From Piscirickettsiaceae bacterium (lineage in GTDB: Bacteria; Pseudomonadota; Gammaproteobacteria; Nitrosococcales; Methylophagaceae), in contig JAIBDY010000003.1 of NCBI GenBank assembly GCA_024685995.1, positions 1-64,000 of the forward strand: DNA of 64,000 bases, written 5' to 3'. How positions within the stretch are numbered: the stretch's first letter is position 1; the number at the start of each line of letters is the position of its first letter. Positions 16,532 through 25,930 of this stretch are shown here, in pieces. The notes below the pieces were generated by a model, which worked only from the letters and a program-made list of their open reading frames with translations, had not been told where the DNA came from and did no database searches. Position numbers and translations under genes: made by a program.

Positions 16532-18787
16532 TTAGGCAGATGCCGTTTCATTTTCAAACTCGAGGGCTAATTCACCGTCTGTTAAAACAACTCGGACATG
16601 ACCACCTTTGCTTAATTGGCCAAATAATAATTCATCCGCCAGTGGGCGCTTAATTTTTTCTTGTACCAATCGAGCCATTGGTCTAGCCCCCATACTAACG
16701 TCATAGCCATGTTCAGCCAGCCATTCTCTTGCATCATGTTCCACTTCTAAGGTGACATGCTTATCGTGTAATAGCATTTCTAGCTCTAATACCGCTTTAT
16801 CGGCAACGCGCAGAACGGCTTCTTTGGTCAACGGTTTGAATTGAATAATGCCATCTAAGCGATTACGGAATTCGGGTGTAAAGGACCGTTTAATCACTGC
16901 CATCCCATCAGCGTGATGATCTTGCGGCGTAAAGCCCATTGATGCCCGCCCCATTTCATGTGCACCGGCGTTACTGGTCATCACTAATACCACATGACGG
17001 AAGTCGGCTTTTCGGCCGTTATTATCCGTTAAGGTACCATGGTCCATGACTTGTAATAATAAATTGAATACATCCGGATGGGCTTTTTCAATTTCATCTA
17101 ACAATAAAACCGCATGCGGTTGTTTACTGATCGCTTCAGTCAATAAGCCACCTTGGTCGTAACCAACATAACCTGGCGGGGCACCAATCAAACGCGAAAC
17201 AGTATGACTTTCCATATATTCCGACATATCAAAACGGATTAATTCGACACCTAAGTTATGCGCGAGTTGGCGTGTTACTTCTGTTTTACCAACCCCTGTT
17301 GGCCCTGTAAATAAAAAGGCACCTGTAGGACGTTCTGGATGTCCCAAGCCTGATCTCGCCATTTTGATGGCAGATGATAAGGTTGCAATCGCTTCATTTT
17401 GACCGAAAATGACGTGCTTAAGATTTTTCTCAAGATTTCTAAGATTGTCTTTATCGGTGTCATTGACCGTTTTGGCTGGTATCCGGGCAATTTTTGCCAC
17501 AATATTTTGAATATCGTTAACACCAATCATTTTCTTGCGTTTAGACTTAGGCAAAATACGCTGAGCTGCACCGACTTCATCCAAGACGTCAATTGCTTTA
17601 TCGGGTAAGAAGCGATCGTTGATGTGACGGTCTGACAACTCGGCTGCTTGTTCAATCGCAGCAGCGGTATATCTCACCTCATGATGTTCTTCTAAACCCG
17701 CTTTTAAGCCCACTAAGATTTGTTTGGTTTCTTCTACCGAAGGCTCTTTGACGTCAATTTTCTGGAAGCGACGTGTTAGGGCATGATCGTGTTCAAAAAT
17801 ACCGCGATACTCTTGGTAGGTCGTCGAGCCAATACATTTTAACTCGCCAGTGGCCAACAAAGGTTTGAGTAAATTTGCCGCATCCATCGCAGAATTACCT
17901 GCGGATCCGGCACCAATCAAGGTATGGATCTCATCTATAAATAGGATCGCTCCCGTCTGCTTTTTAATTTCACGTAGTAAAGCTTTTAAGCGTTTTTCAA
18001 AATCACCACGGTATTTCGTTCCGGCGACTAACGCCCCCATATCAAGTGAGTAAATCACCGCATTGCTTAAAATTTCCGGGACTTCTTTGCGGACAATACG
18101 CCTTGCTAAACCTTCAGCTAAAGCCGTTTTACCCACACCGGCTTCACCCACAAATAAAGGATTGTTTTTTCGACGACGACATAAAATTTGTAATGTCCGC
18201 TCTACTTCATATTCGCGGCCAATTAAGGGGTCAATTTTACCTTCTAATGCCAATGCATTAAGGTTGGTCGCATATAACGCTAAGGGATTTTTACCGTCTT
18301 TATCATCTGCACGTTGTTCTGCATCGGCTTCATTATCATCTCGCAACTCGATAAATTCTTCATCAGCCCCTTGGCTAATTGCATTAACCACATCAAGACG
18401 CATAACATCTTGTTTCTGTAGTAAATACACAGCTTGTGCTTGTTGCTCTGAAAATATAGAGACCAACACATTGGCCCCAGTGACTTCATTACCACCGGAT
18501 GATTGCACGTGCATCACAGCGCGCTGTAGCACACGTTGAAAAGCGAGTGTGGGCTGCGTTTCACGTTCACTGTCTTCTGGCAATGTTGGCAAATTATCCG
18601 CTAAAAAGTCAGCCAGTTCTTGTCGTAAGGTCTCAATATTGACGTCACAGACTTTCAGCACCGCTAACGCTTGACCGTCTTCAAGCAAGGCTAAGAGTAA
18701 GTGTTCTACGGTTAGAAACTCATGGGCACATTTCCTAGCATGGTTAAATGCTTGACTGAGTGTTTGTTCTAGCTCTTTACTTAGCAT
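16532..18787 (-). CDS. clpA: ATP-dependent Clp protease ATP-binding subunit ClpA
   Basis: A 751-residue Hsp100 unfoldase that feeds substrates to ClpP. The N domain (1-150) binds ClpS. The first AAA module has Walker A GEAGVGKTAL, and the second has GPTGVGKTEV followed by RLIGAPPGYVGYDQGG. The ClpP-binding loop tripeptide appears as M-G-F in RASMGFTPQD rather than I-G-L. EFRNRLDGIIQF and ARPMARLVQEKIKRPLADELL are typical of the C-terminal part. It is the last gene of grxD-clpS-clpA, 34 bases after clpS. ClpP itself is not in the window. Confidence 0.97.
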   Translation of the reverse strand: MLSKELEQTLSQAFNHARKCAHEFLTVEHLLLALLEDGQALAVLKVCDVNIETLRQELADFLADNLPTLPEDSERETQPTLAFQRVLQRAVMHVQSSGGNEVTGANVLVSIFSEQQAQAVYLLQKQDVMRLDVVNAISQGADEEFIELRDDNEADAEQRADDKDGKNPLALYATNLNALALEGKIDPLIGREYEVERTLQILCRRRKNNPLFVGEAGVGKTALAEGLARRIVRKEVPEILSNAVIYSLDMGALVAGTKYRGDFEKRLKALLREIKKQTGAILFIDEIHTLIGAGSAGNSAMDAANLLKPLLATGELKCIGSTTYQEYRGIFEHDHALTRRFQKIDVKEPSVEETKQILVGLKAGLEEHHEVRYTAAAIEQAAELSDRHINDRFLPDKAIDVLDEVGAAQRILPKSKRKKMIGVNDIQNIVAKIARIPAKTVNDTDKDNLRNLEKNLKHVIFGQNEAIATLSSAIKMARSGLGHPERPTGAFLFTGPTGVGKTEVTRQLAHNLGVELIRFDMSEYMESHTVSRLIGAPPGYVGYDQGGLLTEAISKQPHAVLLLDEIEKAHPDVFNLLLQVMDHGTLTDNNGRKADFRHVVLVMTSNAGAHEMGRASMGFTPQDHHADGMAVIKRSFTPEFRNRLDGIIQFKPLTKEAVLRVADKAVLELEMLLHDKHVTLEVEHDAREWLAEHGYDVSMGARPMARLVQEKIKRPLADELLFGQLSKGGHVRVVLTDGELALEFENETASA

Positions 18788-18821
18788 GGTATGCCTCTCT
18801 TTCTAACTCGATGACTGACGT

Positions 18822-19148
18822 TTACTCTTCTTCCATAGTACATTGCAATGGGTGACCATGTTGCTGCGCATAGCTGTTAGCTTGCTCCACTTTCGCTTCC
18901 GCAATTTCAAAGGTATAAACGCCACACTGCGCTAAGCCTTCAGTATGCACCTGCATCATGGTTCGTGTAGCACTTTCATGACCCATTCTAAATAAGCCTT
19001 CCAACACTTCAATCACAAAATCCATTGGGGTATAGTCGTCATTTAGCATCAGCACTCGATACTTAGGCGGCTGTTTTAAGTCAGGCTTTACCGGTGAAAC
19101 GGTCAAACCGCTATCACCGTGCCAATCATGATTTTGTTCATCACTCAT
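18822..19148 (-). CDS. clpS: ClpA adaptor ClpS
   Basis: A 108-residue N-recognin that delivers N-end-rule substrates to ClpAP. The flexible N-terminal tail (1-25) is followed by the core YRVLMLNDDYTPMDFVIEVL, whose NDD and M residues shape the binding pocket for bulky N-terminal residues, and by MMQVHTEGLAQCGVYTFEIAE. It lies directly between grxD (5 bases away) and clpA, the usual gene pairing in proteobacteria. Confidence 0.96.
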   Translation of the reverse strand: MSDEQNHDWHGDSGLTVSPVKPDLKQPPKYRVLMLNDDYTPMDFVIEVLEGLFRMGHESATRTMMQVHTEGLAQCGVYTFEIAEAKVEQANSYAQQHGHPLQCTMEEE

Positions 19149-19153
19149 TTCGA

Positions 19154-19468
19154 TTACTTGCCTGCTTGTTCAACCATTGTTTTTAAATCGCCATTTTCAT
19201 AGAGTTCCATCACGATGTCACAGCCACCGATAAACTCGCCATCAATATACAATTGTGGAAAAGTTGGCCAATCAGCGTAACGATGTAGATTTTCACGTAC
19301 TTCTGGTTCTGCAAGGACATTAATATATGCAAACTCAACACCACATTCCGTTAACGCTGCAGATGAACGGCTTGAAAAACCACATTGTGGAAACTCTGGC
19401 GTGCCCTTCATAAACAAAATAATATTATTAGACTCAATTGCCTGCTTAATTCGATCCATTACATCCAT
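19154..19468 (-). CDS. grxD: Monothiol glutaredoxin GrxD (Grx4)
   Basis: A 104-residue CGFS-type glutaredoxin that holds or passes on [2Fe-2S] clusters with glutathione and BolA partners. The motif PQCGFSSRS is present, with WPTFPQLYIDGEFIGGCDI giving the cis-Pro and glutathione site. The start at 19468 (MDVMDRIKQ) is preferred to a longer frame because AGAGG at 19476-19480 sits seven bases upstream. It heads the grxD-clpS-clpA run. It would fit with iscR/iscA elsewhere in the window as part of iron-sulfur handling. Confidence 0.95.
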   Translation of the reverse strand: MDVMDRIKQAIESNNIILFMKGTPEFPQCGFSSRSSAALTECGVEFAYINVLAEPEVRENLHRYADWPTFPQLYIDGEFIGGCDIVMELYENGDLKTMVEQAGK

Positions 19469-19555
19469 CGTACTACCTCTATAAATAATTATTTGATCCT
19501 CGTCCACATACATGGGGATCGTATTGTTAATTTCAAGCTTATGTTAGTTAATAAG

Positions 19556-20389
19556 CTACTGCAACATACCTAAAACCCCATCTAGGCCACAGTGATTCAA
19601 CACTGCTTTAGCTTCAACTTGCACTTTGGGTTTTGCATGATAGGCGATACTCAATCCAGCGGCTTTCAGCATCAACAAGTCATTGGCACCATCGCCCATT
19701 GCAATCACTTGTGAAGGTGCAATCGCTAATTTGTCACAATGTGACAATAAAAAATCTGCTTTGGCTTGCGCACCGCAGATTTCACCTTCTAATTGGCCTG
19801 TTAATTTGCCATTTTTCTCCGCTAGGACATTGGCAAGTGTATAGTCTAGACCTAACTGCTGTTTTAATCGTTCCGTGAAAAAAGTAAAGCCGCCCGAGAC
19901 TAATGCCGTCTTGATACCCTTGTGTTTTAAACCGGCTAACAACTTCTCTGCCCCCGGATTTAAACGCAGACGCTGTTCAAAGACTTGTGTCAACACCGAC
20001 ACCTCTAAACCTTTTAACAATGCCACTCGTTGACGCAATGACGTTTCAAAATCAATCTCGCCCCGCATAGCTGATTCAGTAATCGCTGACACTTCTGCTT
20101 TCGCATTAATAAAGTCCGCGATTTCATCAACACATTCGATGCTAATCAAGGTTGAATCCATATCGGTGACCAATAACGCCGCTTGTTGCGGATCAAATTG
20201 CTCGGGTAAGACATTGATATCAAAATTGTAGCGTTGACGTAGCGCCTGTAGTTGTCCTGTTATTAGCGGGTCAGCATTAATAATCGTACTAAACTCGCTA
20301 GCAGATGTTAACGTTCCACCAAGCTCATCGTTAATCGCTTGTGCATTTAATAACGTTAATGTTTCGCCTTGTAATACTACTGTGGTCAT
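19556..20389 (-). CDS. serB: Phosphoserine phosphatase
   Basis: A 277-residue HAD-superfamily enzyme that makes L-serine from phosphoserine, the last step of serine synthesis. Motif I DMDSTLISIECVDEIADF supplies the nucleophilic Asp, SGGFTFFTERLK is motif II and GDGANDLLMLKAAGLSIA is motif IV. The N-terminal 70 residues form the shorter regulatory part typical of gammaproteobacterial SerB. It is transcribed in the same direction as ppa upstream and grxD downstream, separated by 83 and 87 bases. Confidence 0.96.
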   Translation of the reverse strand: MTTVVLQGETLTLLNAQAINDELGGTLTSASEFSTIINADPLITGQLQALRQRYNFDINVLPEQFDPQQAALLVTDMDSTLISIECVDEIADFINAKAEVSAITESAMRGEIDFETSLRQRVALLKGLEVSVLTQVFEQRLRLNPGAEKLLAGLKHKGIKTALVSGGFTFFTERLKQQLGLDYTLANVLAEKNGKLTGQLEGEICGAQAKADFLLSHCDKLAIAPSQVIAMGDGANDLLMLKAAGLSIAYHAKPKVQVEAKAVLNHCGLDGVLGMLQ

Positions 20390-20413
20390 TATTCACCTTA
20401 TTCCAAATACAAC

Positions 20414-20447
20414 TTCGGCGAGACTGATACGCTATCAGCTCGCCGAA
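20414..20447. terminator. Long hairpin between ppa and serB
   Basis: TTCGGCGAG plus CTGATA on one side and TATCAG plus CTCGCCGAA on the other give a 15-bp stem with one bulged A and a 3-base loop. A run of A follows on the plus strand (T run before the stem on the minus strand), so it is not a canonical terminator for ppa. It may stabilise an mRNA end. Confidence 0.5.
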
Positions 20448-20472
20448 AAACAGTACGCACAATGACGCGATA

Positions 20473-21012
20473 CTAGAACTGGGGTTTAACTGGCGCCTCA
20501 TTATAGCGAGTCACACTGGCCATAATCTCGGCTTTGGCTTCAGCGATGCCGACCCAACCTTCAATTTTGACCCACTTATTTTTTTCTAAATCTTTGTAAT
20601 GCTCAAAAAAGTGCGCAAGTTGGTCTAGTAAACGTGGAGCGATATCGGTGACGTCTAATACATCGTCATACATTTTATCGTGCGGCACAGCTATGATTTT
20701 AGCGTCCTCTCCAGATTCATCCGTCATCTTTAACATACCGACAGGTCTACACTCCACAACAGAACCACTGATCAAAGAATACGGACTCATCACAAGTACA
20801 TCTACCGGATCTCCATCATCGGATAAAGTATGAGGCACATAACCATAATTACATGGGTAGAACATCGCCGTGTTCATAAAGCGATCTACAAATAATGCAC
20901 CGGTCTCTTTATCAACTTCGTATTTAACAGGATCTGAATGAGATGGGATTTCAATAATAACGTTAATATCTTCTGGCAGGTTTTTGCCAGAACCGACGCG
21001 GTCAAGATTCAT
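20473..21012 (-). CDS. ppa: Soluble inorganic pyrophosphatase
   Basis: A 179-residue family I enzyme that hydrolyses pyrophosphate in the cytosol. The metal-binding signature [16 protein letters not shown] and preceding NYGYVPHTL are clear, together with [17 protein letters not shown] and [19 protein letters not shown]. Length matches E. coli Ppa. It lies only 1.2 kb from the membrane-bound pyrophosphatase gene hppA, so the cell has both a soluble and an ion-pumping route for pyrophosphate. Confidence 0.97.
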   Translation of the reverse strand: MNLDRVGSGKNLPEDINVIIEIPSHSDPVKYEVDKETGALFVDRFMNTAMFYPCNYGYVPHTLSDDGDPVDVLVMSPYSLISGSVVECRPVGMLKMTDESGEDAKIIAVPHDKMYDDVLDVTDIAPRLLDQLAHFFEHYKDLEKNKWVKIEGWVGIAEAKAEIMASVTRYNEAPVKPQF

Positions 21013-21103
21013 AGTATAGCGTGCTCCAAATTAAGCGACTAAAAAAACCGCTGATTATATAAGAATTCGACCGGCTATTAAACTCACCCCTAGAATAAAG
21101 CAT

Positions 21104-21274
21104 CTATTCTTCGAGAATCACCATATCAAAATCTTCTTTGGGAGCCGAACATTCAGGGCACACCCAATCATCAGGCACATCATCCCAGCTTGTGCCAGGC
21201 GCAATCCCTTCTTCCGGCAACCCTTTTTCTTCATCATAAATAAAGCCACACAACGTACAAATCCACTTGTTCAT
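21104..21274 (-). CDS. Rubredoxin
   Basis: A 56-residue small iron protein. Two CxxC pairs, [11 protein letters not shown] near the N terminus and [10 protein letters not shown] near the C terminus, provide the four Cys ligands of the Fe(Cys)4 site. [18 protein letters not shown] between them is the family hallmark. GGAAG precedes the ATG. It lies 14 bases after the end of the TSUP permease gene, so they form a small transcript. It carries single electrons, for example to alkane hydroxylase, oxygen-reducing flavoproteins or peroxide defence enzymes; no such partner gene is adjacent. Confidence 0.95.
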   Translation of the reverse strand: MNKWICTLCGFIYDEEKGLPEEGIAPGTSWDDVPDDWVCPECSAPKEDFDMVILEE

Positions 21275-21287
21275 TTTCACTTCCTAA

Positions 21288-22079
21288 TCATCCAAAAAAT
21301 AACGATATTGACACTGCCATCAAGATTAAAGCAAACACTCGCTCTAATAATTTCATCGGTAAAGTTTGTGCCCATTTTGCAGCCAATGGTGCAAAAATAA
21401 TACTGGTACTAATCAAGCCCAAAAAAGCTTGCCAGTTCACAAAACCGATTTGCCCTTGACTCGGTAACACATGCGCTTTGCCAAAAACGATAAAGCCTAA
21501 CACGCCAGATACTGCGATTGGAAAAGCACATGCCGCGGACGTACCGATTGCACGTTGAATAGATTGACCAGAGAACAATAAATAAGGTACCACCATGGTC
21601 CCACCACCCATTCCGACCAGCGCGGAAATACTACCAAACAGACTACCAGCGACCAATAGATAGCGTTGTTTCAATAACGTATTTGACATTGTTGTAATCG
21701 GCAACGACAACCAAAGTCGAATAGACATCATAAAGGCGTAAATCGCAAAGAAGCGCTGTAAAAGCTCGCTGCTAATTAATGTCGCACTATACGCACCCAA
21801 AAAACCGCCGATCACAAGCCCTAGCGACAGACGCTGCATTAATGACCAATCGACGTTACGACCGCGATGGTGCGCTAACAGCGATGATATAGACGTCACG
21901 ATAATCGCCATCAAAGAAGTACTTACCGCAATATGCATCAGGTGTGCTTCTGGCAAGCCGTAGAACTTGAACAGGTAGAGTAATGCTGGCACGCTCACCA
22001 AGCCCCCACCGAGCCCTAATAACCCAGCACTAATACCTGCAAAAATGCCGATAACCGCAAAACTTAACCATTCAATCAT
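21288..22079 (-). CDS. TSUP (TauE/SafE) family permease
   Basis: A 263-residue integral membrane protein with about eight hydrophobic segments and the duplicated TSUP signature: GIFAGISAGLLGLGGGLVSVP near the N terminus and SLFGSISALVGMGGGTMVVP in the second half. The family exports or imports sulfite, sulfoacetate, taurine-derived or other organic anions; the substrate cannot be told from the sequence. It is co-directional with rubredoxin and ppa, and its start faces the divergent hppA, leaving a shared promoter region of about 150 bases. Confidence 0.88.
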   Translation of the reverse strand: MIEWLSFAVIGIFAGISAGLLGLGGGLVSVPALLYLFKFYGLPEAHLMHIAVSTSLMAIIVTSISSLLAHHRGRNVDWSLMQRLSLGLVIGGFLGAYSATLISSELLQRFFAIYAFMMSIRLWLSLPITTMSNTLLKQRYLLVAGSLFGSISALVGMGGGTMVVPYLLFSGQSIQRAIGTSAACAFPIAVSGVLGFIVFGKAHVLPSQGQIGFVNWQAFLGLISTSIIFAPLAAKWAQTLPMKLLERVFALILMAVSISLFFG

Positions 22080-22232
22080 AAGCCACTAATCTATCAGGTT
22101 TCATCTAACCATGGGCACAACTTTACACCGCCGCCTAATACGGGTTATAACAAGTAGAAATTTGGAAAAAAGTACTACGTCTCAAATTCGTTATTGTCTT
22201 CATTAATTAGCTATCAACGTGAGGTTATGCTT

Positions 22233-24245
22233 ATGTCCGTGTTCAGTTTCCTGCCTGCTCTATTAGGTCTTTTTGGTCTTTATTGCGCATATTTAGTCTA
22301 TGGCATTGTTAAAAGTGCGCCGGCTGGCTCTGGGAAAGTGATAGACATAGGCGACCAGATCCATCTCGGTGCCATGGTCTTTATGAAAGCGGAATACAGC
22401 CGCCTCGCTATTTTTTGTATTGTCGTCTTCCTAGCCATTTGGATCAGTGATCTAGGTGGTGCAACCGCTTTTGCCTTTGTCATCGGCGCGCTCTGTTCAG
22501 GTGCGGCCGGCTATATCGGGATGTACACTGCAACACAAGCAAATGTTAGAACGGCTACAGCAGCCCAAGACGAAGGGCCATCTCAAGCCTTGAGTGTTGC
22601 CTTTTTTGGTGGCTCTATCATGGGATTAACGGTCGCTTCGATGGGGCTATTGGGCTTAGGTGTATTGTACTTAATGTTCGGTGGCGATCCACATACAGCT
22701 CATGTTATTCATGGTTTTGGGATGGGCGCCTCGTCGGTCGCATTGTTTTCTCGGGTTGGTGGCGGTATTTTCACTAAAAGTGCTGATGTCGGGGCAGATT
22801 TGGTCGGCAAAATTGAAGCTGGCATACCCGAAGATGATCCTAGAAATCCGGGCGTCATCGCTGATAATGTCGGTGATAATGTCGGTGATGTTGCTGGCAT
22901 GGGGTCTGATATTTTTGAATCCTACTGCGGCTCAATGATTGCTAGCCTGGCTATCGCTTCCACCATGAGCTTAGCCGCAATCCAACAATTGGCTTATGAT
23001 CAACAAACATTGATGTTTATGCCACTGGCATTAGCTTCCATTGGCTTATTATGTTCGATCGCCGGTATTTATACCGTCAAACATTTTGCCAATAGAAGTC
23101 CGGAAGTCGCACTTAGAATGGGCACAATGGGCGCTTCGGTATTATTTATCATTATTGCTTTATTGTTGATTTTTGCCATGGGTGGCACGTTTAACTTGTG
23201 GATGGCCGTTTTATCCGGTGCTATTGGCGGCATCATTATCGGTCTGGTCACAGAATATTATACCGGCGGCGCCCCCGTCAGAAAGCTAGCGAAAGACGGT
23301 GAAACCGGCCCCGCAACCGTGATGATCAGTGGTTTGGCTTTAGGTATGCAATCTGTCGCCATACCCGTTATCACAATTGCTGCCATCATCTTCATTTCTA
23401 GTCATTTTGCGGGCCTGTATGGCGTTGGCATCGCCGCTGTTGGCATGTTGGCAACGGTCGGTATCACGATGGCTATCGATGCTTACGGCCCTATCGCTGA
23501 TAATGCCGGCGGGATTGCCGAAATGGCTGAAATGGAAGAGCATACCCGTGAAATAACCGACTCTTTGGATGAGTTGGGTAACACCACCGCAGCTATCGGT
23601 AAAGGTTTTGCTATTGGTGCTGCAGCGCTGGCTGCGCTGGCTTTAATCAGCGCTTTTATTGAAACAATCAGTTTAGGTAACCCCGAATTTCAACTGTTAA
23701 TTAATAACCCAACCGTTTTAGTTGGGATGTTTCTAGGTGGTATATTCCCATTCCTTGTCAGCGCCTTGACAATGAAGGCCGTAGGGGATGCTGCTTTTGA
23801 AATGATCCATGAAATTCGACGTCAATTTCATGAGATTCCAGGCTTATTGGAAGGCAACGCAAAACCAGATACCGCTCGCTGTGTCGATATTGCCACCAAA
23901 GCCGCATTAAACAAAATGGTTTTACCGGGGACATTAGCCGTGCTAGCACCCGTACTCGTTGGTTTTGGCTTAGGGCCAGAAGCACTAGGGGGCATGCTAG
24001 GTGGTGCATTGATTACTGGCGTGATGATGGCCTTAATGATGGCCAACGCGGGTGGTGCTTGGGATAATGCGAAAAAGCATGTGGAAAAAGGCAATATTGG
24101 CGGTAAAGGATCGTCAGTCCACGCCGCCGTGGTGGTCGGTGATACGGTCGGTGATCCACTCAAAGACACCTCTGGACCGTCGATGAATATTTTAATTAAT
24201 GTGATGGCCATTGTGAGCCTCGTCATCGCCCCGCTGTTAATCTAA
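22233..24245 (+). CDS. hppA: Membrane-bound ion-translocating pyrophosphatase (HppA)
   Basis: A 670-residue polytopic enzyme that couples pyrophosphate hydrolysis to cation export. Hallmarks are [40 protein letters not shown] and the third site [19 protein letters not shown]. In [10 protein letters not shown] the residue after GNTT(A) is Ala where potassium-independent enzymes have Lys, which predicts a potassium-dependent enzyme; H+ or Na+ specificity is not settled. The ATG at 22233 is chosen because GAGG (22221-22224) sits eight bases before it; upstream in-frame TTG and ATG codons are poorer. A terminator follows the stop. The neighbouring soluble ppa gives an alternative fate for pyrophosphate. 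Confidence 0.96.
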   Translation: MSVFSFLPALLGLFGLYCAYLVYGIVKSAPAGSGKVIDIGDQIHLGAMVFMKAEYSRLAIFCIVVFLAIWISDLGGATAFAFVIGALCSGAAGYIGMYTATQANVRTATAAQDEGPSQALSVAFFGGSIMGLTVASMGLLGLGVLYLMFGGDPHTAHVIHGFGMGASSVALFSRVGGGIFTKSADVGADLVGKIEAGIPEDDPRNPGVIADNVGDNVGDVAGMGSDIFESYCGSMIASLAIASTMSLAAIQQLAYDQQTLMFMPLALASIGLLCSIAGIYTVKHFANRSPEVALRMGTMGASVLFIIIALLLIFAMGGTFNLWMAVLSGAIGGIIIGLVTEYYTGGAPVRKLAKDGETGPATVMISGLALGMQSVAIPVITIAAIIFISSHFAGLYGVGIAAVGMLATVGITMAIDAYGPIADNAGGIAEMAEMEEHTREITDSLDELGNTTAAIGKGFAIGAAALAALALISAFIETISLGNPEFQLLINNPTVLVGMFLGGIFPFLVSALTMKAVGDAAFEMIHEIRRQFHEIPGLLEGNAKPDTARCVDIATKAALNKMVLPGTLAVLAPVLVGFGLGPEALGGMLGGALITGVMMALMMANAGGAWDNAKKHVEKGNIGGKGSSVHAAVVVGDTVGDPLKDTSGPSMNILINVMAIVSLVIAPLLI

Positions 24246-24269
24246 CAGCCACTTCCACTTTCAAACATC

Positions 24270-24298
24270 AAAAGCCGCATGGCAAACATGTGGCTTTT
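24270..24298 (+). terminator. Rho-independent terminator of hppA
   Basis: AAAAGCCGCATG (24270-24281) pairs with CATGTGGCTTTT (24287-24298) over 12 bp with one G-T pair; the loop is GCAAA and the right arm ends in a T run. It lies 25 bases past the hppA stop, so a MATE start at 24279 would be inside the terminator and the ATG at 24312 is preferred. Confidence 0.85.
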
Positions 24299-24311
24299 TC
24301 TATGGAAAACC

Positions 24312-25628
24312 ATGTCTGAGCCAATAGCCGCTGCCCCTATCTGTCATCGCCAAATATGGCAGATAGCGGGCCCCATGATTCTAGCCAATATTTCCACCCC
24401 ATTGTTGGGTATGGTCGATACTGCTGTTGTCGGTCATTTAACACAGCCGCATTATATTGGCGCGGTTGCACTTGGCACCCTCATTTTTAGTGTTTTATTT
24501 TGGGGCTTTGGCTTTCTAAGAATGGGCACTACCGGCCTGACCGCACAAGCAGTAGGTCGTGGTGATATTCTTCAACAACAACACTTAGTCCAAACTACCC
24601 TCTGCTTGGCCATCGTAATCGCCAGTGTATTATTACTTTTCCAATCCCCGCTTTCTCATCTTGCTTTTAGCCTCATAGGGGCAAGCGATTTGACCAGTCA
24701 GGTCGGCCAAAATTATTTTGCAATCAGAATTTGGAGTTCACCTGCCATTTTGGTGAATTATGTCATTTTAGGGTGGTTAATTGGTTTATCAGCCACACGT
24801 TCTGCTCTGCTGCTCGTCTTGATTGTCAATATCAGTAATATTGCCTTAGACCTATTATTGGTCAATGTCTTCCACATGGCCGTCGAAGGCGTAGCACTCG
24901 CTTCTGTCATCGCGGAATATCTCGGGCTAGTCATAGGCTTAGTACTGTTAAAATCACATGGTATTGTCCTTTTCTCTCGTCGCATTCAGCAGCAAACTGA
25001 TTTTGCATTTCGCCAGTTGCTACACTTACATGGCAACATCTTCATTCGGACCTTATGCTTGATGTTCAGTTTTGCTTTCTTTACAGCACAAGGCGCAAAG
25101 CAAGGTGATACCGTTTTGGCTGCCAATGCCGTTTTATTACATTTTATTACTTTCATGGCTTTTTTCTTAGATGGCTTTGCCAATGCCGCAGAAGTTATCT
25201 CCGGAGAAGCAATGGGTCGTCGAAACCGTCAACAACTTCGACAAGGCTTGTTGTATACCGCCTTTTGGTCTGGCGCAATAGCCGCCTTCTTTAGCTTGAT
25301 TTATTACTGGTTAGGGCCGAGTATTATCCGTTTGCTCACGACTATCCCAGAAGTCATCGCCCTAGCCAACGATTATCTGGTCTGGTTGACTGTCGCACCC
25401 GTTATAGGCGTCTGGAGCTATTTGTTTGACGGTTTATTTATTGGCACGACGCGAAGTGCTGAAATGCGCAACACCATGTTATTTTCTACCTTCACCTGTT
25501 ACTTACCTGCTTGGTATTATTTTCAAGATTGGGGCAATCATGGTCTGTGGTTAGCCTTACTGATTTTTTTAGCCGCCCGAGCGATCAGTCAAGCTTGTTA
25601 TTTACCTAAAATATTGTCGATTAAATGA
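24312..25628 (+). CDS. MATE-family multidrug/DinF-type efflux transporter
   Basis: A 438-residue cation-coupled exporter with about 12 hydrophobic segments. The start region reads IWQIAGPMILANISTPLLGMVDTAVVGHL, the DinF-like MATE opening, and NYFAIRIWSSPAILVNYVILGWLIGL and FLDGFANAAEVISGEAMGRR are further marks. The start at MSEPIAAAP (24312) is chosen since the earlier in-frame ATG lies in the hppA terminator; the ribosome site is weak. Substrate unknown. It has its own space between hppA and the Fur-controlled feoAB operon. Confidence 0.88.
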   Translation: MSEPIAAAPICHRQIWQIAGPMILANISTPLLGMVDTAVVGHLTQPHYIGAVALGTLIFSVLFWGFGFLRMGTTGLTAQAVGRGDILQQQHLVQTTLCLAIVIASVLLLFQSPLSHLAFSLIGASDLTSQVGQNYFAIRIWSSPAILVNYVILGWLIGLSATRSALLLVLIVNISNIALDLLLVNVFHMAVEGVALASVIAEYLGLVIGLVLLKSHGIVLFSRRIQQQTDFAFRQLLHLHGNIFIRTLCLMFSFAFFTAQGAKQGDTVLAANAVLLHFITFMAFFLDGFANAAEVISGEAMGRRNRQQLRQGLLYTAFWSGAIAAFFSLIYYWLGPSIIRLLTTIPEVIALANDYLVWLTVAPVIGVWSYLFDGLFIGTTRSAEMRNTMLFSTFTCYLPAWYYFQDWGNHGLWLALLIFLAARAISQACYLPKILSIK

Positions 25629-25662
25629 GGTTTAAAGCTTGTACTCTCATAGGATAGACTAT

Positions 25663-25679
25663 ATGATAATCATTATCAT
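25663..25679. promoter_or_regulatory. Fur box upstream of feoAB
   Basis: ATGATAATCATTATCAT is a perfect 8-1-8 palindrome that matches the core of the 19-bp Fur box. It ends 17 bases before the feoA ATG, so iron-bound Fur should repress feoAB. Confidence 0.88.
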
Positions 25680-25696
25680 TTAGATTCGGTTACCCA

Positions 25697-25930
25697 ATGA
25701 AAACATTACAACGCCTTTCCGATATGAAAGCAGGCCAAACAGCTACTATTCAAGCTATCCATGTTGATACTGGATTTCAATACCGCCTAAATGGCCTTGG
25801 TCTACGCATTGGTAAAACATGCGAAGTGATTCGCCATGCCCCATTCAATGGCCCCTTTCAATTGCGTGTTGGTAGTACTGAACTGATGTTACGTAAACAA
25901 GATGCCCATATGATTGAGGTATTAATGTGA
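25697..25930 (+). CDS. feoA: Ferrous iron transport protein FeoA
   Basis: A 77-residue SH3-like cytosolic protein required for FeoB function. LSDMKAGQTATIQAIH, YRLNGLGLRIGKTCEVIR and LRVGSTELMLRKQDAHMIEV match the FeoA domain throughout. A Fur box covers its promoter region. It overlaps feoB by four bases (ATGTGA context), which indicates translational coupling. No feoC-like reading frame follows feoB. Confidence 0.95.
   Translation: MKTLQRLSDMKAGQTATIQAIHVDTGFQYRLNGLGLRIGKTCEVIRHAPFNGPFQLRVGSTELMLRKQDAHMIEVLM

Noticed and set aside
24279-24312. Upstream start of the MATE gene at 24279
   Set aside because: That ATG lies in the loop and stem of the hppA terminator, so it would not be translated efficiently.
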